From Tricholomella constricta (taxonomy: Eukaryota > Basidiomycota > Agaricomycetes > Agaricales > Lyophyllaceae): a DNA stretch of 64,000 nucleotides. Under the pieces are notes generated by a model. The model was not told where the DNA came from. It did no database searches and worked only from the letters and a program-made list of their open reading frames with translations. The stretch spans positions 372,001 to 436,000 of the forward strand of contig JAACJP010000014.1 in the NCBI GenBank assembly GCA_013368375.1. Reading direction: 5' to 3'. Positions 63,701 through 64,000 of this stretch are shown here, piece after piece. Both the position numbers and the translations under genes were made by a program. Numbering within the stretch: position 1 is the first letter of the stretch; every line of letters starts with the position of its first letter.

Positions 63701-64000
63701 GATTCGGTCGGAAAACGCGCGCACTTCATTGCGTCGCACACAACTTGTTCGGCTTTGGGGGCTGCGAACCTCTACCGGCGCCACGTCTGGAAGCTCCACG
63801 GTCTCCCAGATGCCTTTGTCTCCGATCGAGGTCCACAGTTCGTCGCCGAATTCACGCGCGAACTGTACCGACTCCTGGGTATCAAGCTGTCGGCTTCGAC
63901 GGCGTACCACCCGCAGACCGACGGACAGACCGAACGCGTCAACCAGGAGCTGGAACAGTTCTTGCGGGTCTTCTGCATTGAGCGTCAGAACGACTGGGAG
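60763..64000 (+). CDS. Pol of gypsy-C, open to the window edge
   Basis: Frame -1 relative to gag, reading through GTG at 60776 (VERTPPLSSRNRFAPLSVEY) with no stop to 64000. Protease TALVDSGATGSFLN (about 61066-61107). RT with [29 protein letters not shown] and catalytic YLDDILIY. RNase H with IEADSSDFATGAV, EIHDKEMLAII and WTDHKNLEYF. Integrase zinc finger HHHDSKVAGHPG to CDMCLRTK and all three catalytic acidic residues (VDFITELPES, VSDRGPQF, GQTERVNQEL). No lesion found, so this copy may be active if its missing 3' part is complete. A chromodomain, if any, would lie beyond the window. Confidence 0.9.

Larger units (their letters stand above)
58920..64000 (+). mobile_element. Ty3/gypsy retrotransposon gypsy-C, continues beyond the window
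   Basis: Begins with a 474-bp LTR inserted in the KDZ pseudogene. Self-primer site, gag and pol follow, with pol open to the last base. Same family as gypsy-B (protein nearly collinear) but LTRs clearly diverged. The 3' LTR and target duplication (candidate GCAAC at 58915-58919) lie outside the window. Confidence 0.93.

Overview
The window looks like repeat-rich genomic DNA of a mushroom-forming basidiomycete (Agaricomycetes). The basis is 48-75 bp GT-AG introns, secreted M43 metalloprotease and small cysteine-rich protein genes, a KDZ transposase remnant, large uncharacterised multi-exon genes of a style I associate with agarics, and split-direct-repeat tyrosine-recombinase retroelements. 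Host genes occupy only the left 8 kb and parts of 38-58 kb. About two thirds of the window is mobile DNA.

Left arm (1-9,046, plus strand): a complete seven-exon secreted M43 metalloprotease (592-1790), a flavin-reductase-like FMN protein with a 13-nt microexon (2346-3440), a six-cysteine small secreted protein (4610-5065) and a two-exon unknown (7236-7762). A complete, probably young Ty1/copia element follows (9047-14506; identical 329-bp LTRs, GATCA target duplication, one 1526-codon gag-pol ORF).

Nested complex (14,747-36,017): a minus-strand Ngaro/PAT-like YR retroelement defined by four 173-bp repeats in the order A1-genes-B1-A2-B2. It carries two younger insertions. A 10.4-kb chromodomain Ty3/gypsy element (gypsy-A, 16758-27149, TSD GGAGC) sits between the RNase H and recombinase parts, and a 3'-deleted gypsy-B (28642-33644, TSD GTTTG) sits in what looks like an intron of the RT gene. 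Gypsy-A has two tandem aspartic-protease domains in pol. It also carries an intact three-exon gene antisense to gag-pol between pol and the 3' LTR; that gene encodes a protein with exact Zn2Cys6 cysteine spacing, a coiled coil and a basic C-terminus.

Middle (36-49 kb): poorly coding DNA, two paralogous genes of a possible PD-(D/E)XK-like family, and a degenerate SEH1 nucleoporin gene between them. The minus-strand paralogue is split in frame by a second copia element (42816-48292, TSD GGTTG). A foldback Mutator-like element follows, with about 320-bp inverted repeats and a 9-bp TSD (48409-49354).

Right arm (50-64 kb): two minus-strand multi-exon genes, a minisatellite, a triplicated leader cassette, and a plus-strand gene with one in-frame TAG. 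A KDZ transposase pseudogene is then interrupted by gypsy-C (58920 to beyond the window), an apparently intact relative of gypsy-B.

The mechanistic thread is reverse-transcription priming. Both copia elements share a 13-nt primer site matching the anticodon arm of initiator tRNA-Met. All three gypsy elements instead show a site near the LTR that is complementary to the inferred 5' end of their own transcript (Tf1/sushi-type self-priming), with compensatory base changes between gypsy-B and gypsy-C.
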